Below are positions 60,066 through 64,000 of a stretch of DNA of 64,000 nt, in pieces (position 1 is the stretch's first letter; the number at the start of each line of letters is the position of its first letter). Both the position numbers and the translations under genes were made by a program. The DNA comes from Dryococelus australis (Eukaryota; Arthropoda; Insecta; Phasmatodea; Phasmatidae), in NCBI GenBank assembly GCA_029891345.1, contig CM057009.1, positions 299,871,466 through 299,935,465 of the forward strand, in the 5' to 3' direction. The notes beneath the pieces were generated by a model. It was not told the origin of the DNA, ran no database searches, and saw only the letters and a list, made by a program, of their open reading frames with translations.

Positions 60066-61519
60066 CTGTGTTCATCCATTTACCAGTATTTATCATTCCA
60101 CTACCCTCTGAAGACACCAGTGCAAATGAAGAAGACGAATACCAAGTAATTGGTGAGCTCTCTCGAAGTGGTTACTAAAGACTAGGTCGAGGATTAGGTG
60201 TTTCCAGTTTCTCAGACCAGGAGAATGTTGAAATATGTTCAAAGTAATGTGCCCCAGGCTGCTCCAGAAAAACTTATGTACATCTACTACATCCTTTCGG
60301 TGTTGGTTCAGGTGCCATAATATGAATTATTTTATTAGCTTTATTTATCCCTGAAACCACTTTTTGAGGTCCACACTTGCCTTGGGATAGGTTAGGTTGA
60401 TTGTGTTACAGTAAGACATTATCACCTACTTACACATCTTTAGTATATTTAATTTAATGTTCCATCATGGAAATAATAATATTTTCAAAAGACAAGGAAC
60501 GATCTGGGAAGCGATCAACTTAGTCTGGTGTAATGGATGAGATTGGAAAAATGTTTTGAAAGGGTTGGAAAATTTTGGAAAGAATCATCTTATTAAGTGA
60601 CAAAATGTTTCCTGTTACCTCAAATATTAGCGATAATAATTTCTCCTTATGAAGAGAGGGTTTTCGAGCCTTAGAAATGTATTGCATGCATTGAAAATAA
60701 ATGTTCTATTACAGAAGTAGAGCTATAGTAAAATGTAACACGTGTTGAGTTTTGATTCGACATGTTGGCAAATGGATATTTACTTTCAAACGTATATGGC
60801 ATCGTTCAACTAATTAAATGCAATATTTATATAGTAATTAATACCGGGAGAATTTTTGAATTCGTCGTGGTCGACTTTTCTTTTTAATGGACAGCAACCA
60901 CAAATACACTAATATAAATACATTTAGCAAAACCATTAGGAATAAACGCATCTGCCCTAAAGTCGGTACACAAGAAGGGCCTTGTATGTGGGACTGTTCA
61001 AAACATTAAGTCCGTGTGAAATACATAACATTAAATGCAACCCACCGTCAGACGCCTTAATAAGGAGTGCACACATTCTGAAAGCCCATACATGCAGCTA
61101 TTCTTGGATTTATCGTGTCATACAATAGCTGAATGTCTCTCTGGAGTACGGTATCCCAAGATGGCTCTTCTTCTTGATGTACCTGATTTGATGGTCTTTG
61201 CTGGGTCTAGGCTGGATGTCAGGTGCCATCCCATTTTGGCAATTATAATGCTGATTCTCATAAAATGTGGATAACTGAAGAAAAAACTGTATATTTTATT
61301 ATATAATTTCGAATTGTTTCAATTTAAATTAATATATGCAGTTATGATAAAACTGAACATACTACTAATTTTCATTCAAGCAAATATAATTAAAGTACAA
61401 ACCCTAAAGAGTGCATCGAAAATTTTTGAAGTTGTTAGCTGGTCTTCTAGCATTCTGGGTGATGGCGCAATTTGAACAAACATAAATATATTGCATGTAA
61501 TAAAAGGTTAGTATAATCT
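60066..61519. other. No gene seen
   Basis: There are only short frames; the 79-codon plus frame at 61035-61274 resembles nothing known. Mixed composition without repeats that I could link to other copies. Confidence 0.4.
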
Positions 61520-62690
61520 ACACTCATTTGCAAAAAAAAGTTAGGCATGAACGAAACGCATGAGAACAATATAGGTTGCCACATGATCATAGGCTGATAC
61601 GTGTCCCATTTGCGTTTAAAGCGGTTTGCTTGCGCAGATGTGCCACTAGGTGGCATTCATGTCCCTCCATCATACATAGCTGCAAGTCACCGAATAAGGT
61701 CTTCGTAACAGTGAGAGTCAAATAGTTATGTTCAGTAACATGCCCCGACGGCGCATTCGACAAGCCTTTGCCGAAGTGGATAAGTTTGAGAGAAGCCGTA
61801 TTGTCGGCCCCCGAAAGGCAGGTTGGACGTTTCGGTGTATTTCTCGCCTCTTCGTCCATTTTGCCTACACTTTGAGTCAGTGTTGGAAGCTGTGGGAACA
61901 TGATGGTGTACACACCTATCGAGAAGGCTGGGGCTTATCATGGCGGACCACCATCAGCGAGGATCGTTTCATCTAGCGACAAGCATTAAGCTCTCCATGG
62001 GCGATGCTGCGCACAACCCAGGGACATGTGACAGCAGCTGGGGATATGCCTATGCCCAACAATATCCTATCAAAGAAGCTGACTTAGCGAGATCACTGTT
62101 CGCGGCGTCCCTTACGACTTCTGCCACTACGACCTGAGCAACGCCTGGTACATTTGACTTTCTTCCGAGAACGGGCAGTTTGGCAACGTGTGAATTGACG
62201 ACGAATGGTGTTTAGCAACGAATCATGGTTCTGTATTGACACATAAGACCGACGAATTCGAGTCTGGAAATGCCCTGCTCAGCGCCATGATACATGCTTC
62301 ATTTAAAGCGGCACAACGCCCCAGCAAGATGTTTTATTAAGTGAGGATCAATTTCATACGATCCTGGCATCCCGCTGTTGGCGACTGAAGGAATGTCCAG
62401 GAAATCCCGCTATCATGTGCGCTCCCCTTCTTAGTGCAGCTTGAGAGCCCCATTTTCCAGCATAATGCCCGGTCACACATAGTACAGGTATCTCCGACTT
62501 GCCTTCGTGATGTCATTATGCTTCCTTGGCTAGCAAAATCCCCAGACCTCTCGCCCATCGAGAATGTCTGCGACCAGATTGGACGAGAACTTTGGCCAGT
62601 GGCAATTACGGCGGATTTGGATGGTTATTTGCACTAGCTGGGGCACGATCTTCCACATGAGAACATCCGAAGGCTGTATATTTTTGTGTA
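61520..62690 (+). pseudogene. Tc1-like transposase, decayed
   Basis: ATG at 61740 (another at 61728). The first frame shows the N-terminal DNA-binding part: MPRRRIRQAF, FERSRIVGPRKAGWTFRCISR and QCWKLWEHDG, as in Tc1 helix-turn-helix domains. Later frames give VFSNESWFC (62205-62240, first catalytic Asp now Asn), FQHNARSHI (62457-62485, second Asp now His) and SPDLSPIENVCD (62540-62576, third acidic residue kept). Several stops intervene. Terminal inverted repeats were not resolved; ATTTGCAAAA-like bits at 61527 and 62750 are candidates. Confidence 0.82.
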
Positions 62691-63359
62691 ACTTAATTTA
62701 CAGGTCATACTATGTAAATCATCCTATACGTACACATATTTTGCAAAACCTGAATTTTCTTAACAGAATTAACGATTTTCCTAAATTATAATTGGTTACG
62801 ACATGAGCATGGAATTGTTATATCAACTCTGAAAAACCTTTTCACTTGTGCTTCTATTTCATTTCCTTCTGTTTATCTGTAGATTTTTAAGTTTTTTTAT
62901 ATATATTTTTAGAAGTGTTTTCGTAATATTTTTCTTTTTGGCGTAATGTAAAACAAAATGTATGTAATGAAGTCCCTCTGGAATTTATGACACTATACTA
63001 ATGTTAAAAAAAGGAATGGTCCAAGTTCTGCTCACAGCTTCTTGTTACTTGTTTGCTAGAAATTAATATTAGGTTAACATATGAGCTGCTCGCCATTTTT
63101 TCTTCAAATGGATTGGGGAGGTTTCAAGACCGTTCAAAAGATATCCGCATTGTGTACTTCATATGGTACAAATGTTCACTCATACCTTATTTATATCTTC
63201 ATATATTCAGTGACATCCTTCCCCATAATCGTTGGATTGACTTAGAAAATTGTTTTACCCACCTCCTTTAGTTAACTAACAACGAGAAGTTTCTGATATA
63301 GCTAATTAGCTTACTTTTCTCATCTGTGCAAATCATGTTAAAATAATTTCTTAAAAGCT
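62691..63359. other. AT-rich, no gene seen
   Basis: Only a 72-codon frame (63053-63271) without recognisable features. Confidence 0.45.
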
Positions 63360-64000
63360 GAGTTGGTAGGTATACGTGTCGTCTCGTTGAAAACGATGTT
63401 ATTAGATATGATGCAACAGAAGTGATAAAATTACAAATGCACACGTGACTTACACGGGACTTTAACCCAGTAAACCTCTTACCACAAGCTAGTGTGACAA
63501 TAAACTGCTTTATAGAGGCCGGATTCGAGCATCCAATTCTAATTTAATCAGTCTAATGTTTCGAATGATAGGATTTATTTACCTAAAATATTAACAGGGC
63601 CGTCATTTTAAAAATAATTGATTGAGCTATTTAAAACATGTAAGTTAAAGTGGTCTACTATAACGCTACTTGTGTGACAAAATTGGTGGAAATCATTTGA
63701 TAGGTCCCACAGATATGGCATAAAACTTTCCTATTATTTATGTGACGATCTTCATAAATGAAGGACAACAATTTTATGTATTACAGCATTCGATGATTGT
63801 ATATTGCCAGTACACAAGTTCACACAAAATCGAGTACATAGTTTCGTAGATATAGTACACTAAGCTAAAAGCTAAAATGTTTTGTAGCTGCCATTATATA
63901 TATAATATACAACATTTGGTTTAAATCGGTTGAACAGGTACCAAGATATTATATATCACCCTAAATATTAAATTTACAGAGAAGACATAACTTTATTTTT
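63360..64000. repeat. Dispersed repeat, copy 2 (runs off the window)
   Basis: Same order and orientation as 2870-4130, including the CGTCTCGTTG start, the B-box-like CGGGACTTTAACCC, a GCCGTCATTTT block and a GCATTCGATGATTG block. Confidence 0.6.

Overview
The window reads as repeat-rich, AT-rich DNA from an arthropod, most likely an insect with a large genome. The evidence is eukaryotic: tRNA-derived SINEs, env-bearing Ty3/gypsy (errantivirus-type) proviruses, Tc1-like transposase remains, MITEs, long dinucleotide microsatellites, a satellite-like array and splice signals. There is no bacterial operon structure. Most of the window is mobile DNA or unannotatable intergenic/intronic sequence. 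The only piece that looks like a host-type protein gene is one THAP zinc-finger first exon (32550-32644); a CpG-rich island at 35930-36740 may mark a promoter.

Layout. 1-7860: AT-rich sequence with a dispersed repeat (2870-4130, a second copy at 63360-64000) and two facing SINEs (6590-6895 and about 7080-7200). 7865-9493: 16.6 near-identical 98-bp tandem units. 9529-25981: a 16.45-kb Maverick/Polinton-like element with inverted termini of about 1.6-1.7 kb, inserted into a tRNA-derived SINE whose halves lie at 9498-9528 and 25982-26183, with a CTGAC target duplication. Inside are a protein-primed family-B DNA polymerase pseudogene and a minus-strand cluster of cysteine-rich reading frames I cannot name. 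26184-38104: intergenic DNA with two MITE families, SINEs, the THAP exon and the CpG-rich island. 38449-43878: a 5.4-kb LTR element without pol domains that I can recognise, except a possible scrap at its 3' end (LARD-like), bounded by ATAT duplications.

44557-60065 is a nest. A plus-strand Ty3/gypsy retrotransposon (about 4.3 kb net) is cut in its RNase H region by an 11.25-kb minus-strand endogenous retrovirus-like element (gag, pol, env; LTRs 46857-47446 and 57506-58105; AGTG duplication). That provirus itself carries a 0.4-kb MITE set beside an (AT)n tract. 61520-62690 is a decayed Tc1-like transposase copy, and another Tc1-like scrap (44160-44500) sits just outside the gypsy LTR.

All recognised polymerases, integrases, transposases and env genes here carry stops, frameshifts or lost catalytic residues, so none is intact. 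The order of events can be read: SINE, then Maverick-like insertion into it; gypsy beside an old Tc1 copy, then the provirus into gypsy, then the MITE into the provirus. The strongest leads for something undescribed are the Maverick-like element's cysteine-rich gene cluster and the GC-rich, TATA-led reading frame at 14991-15386.
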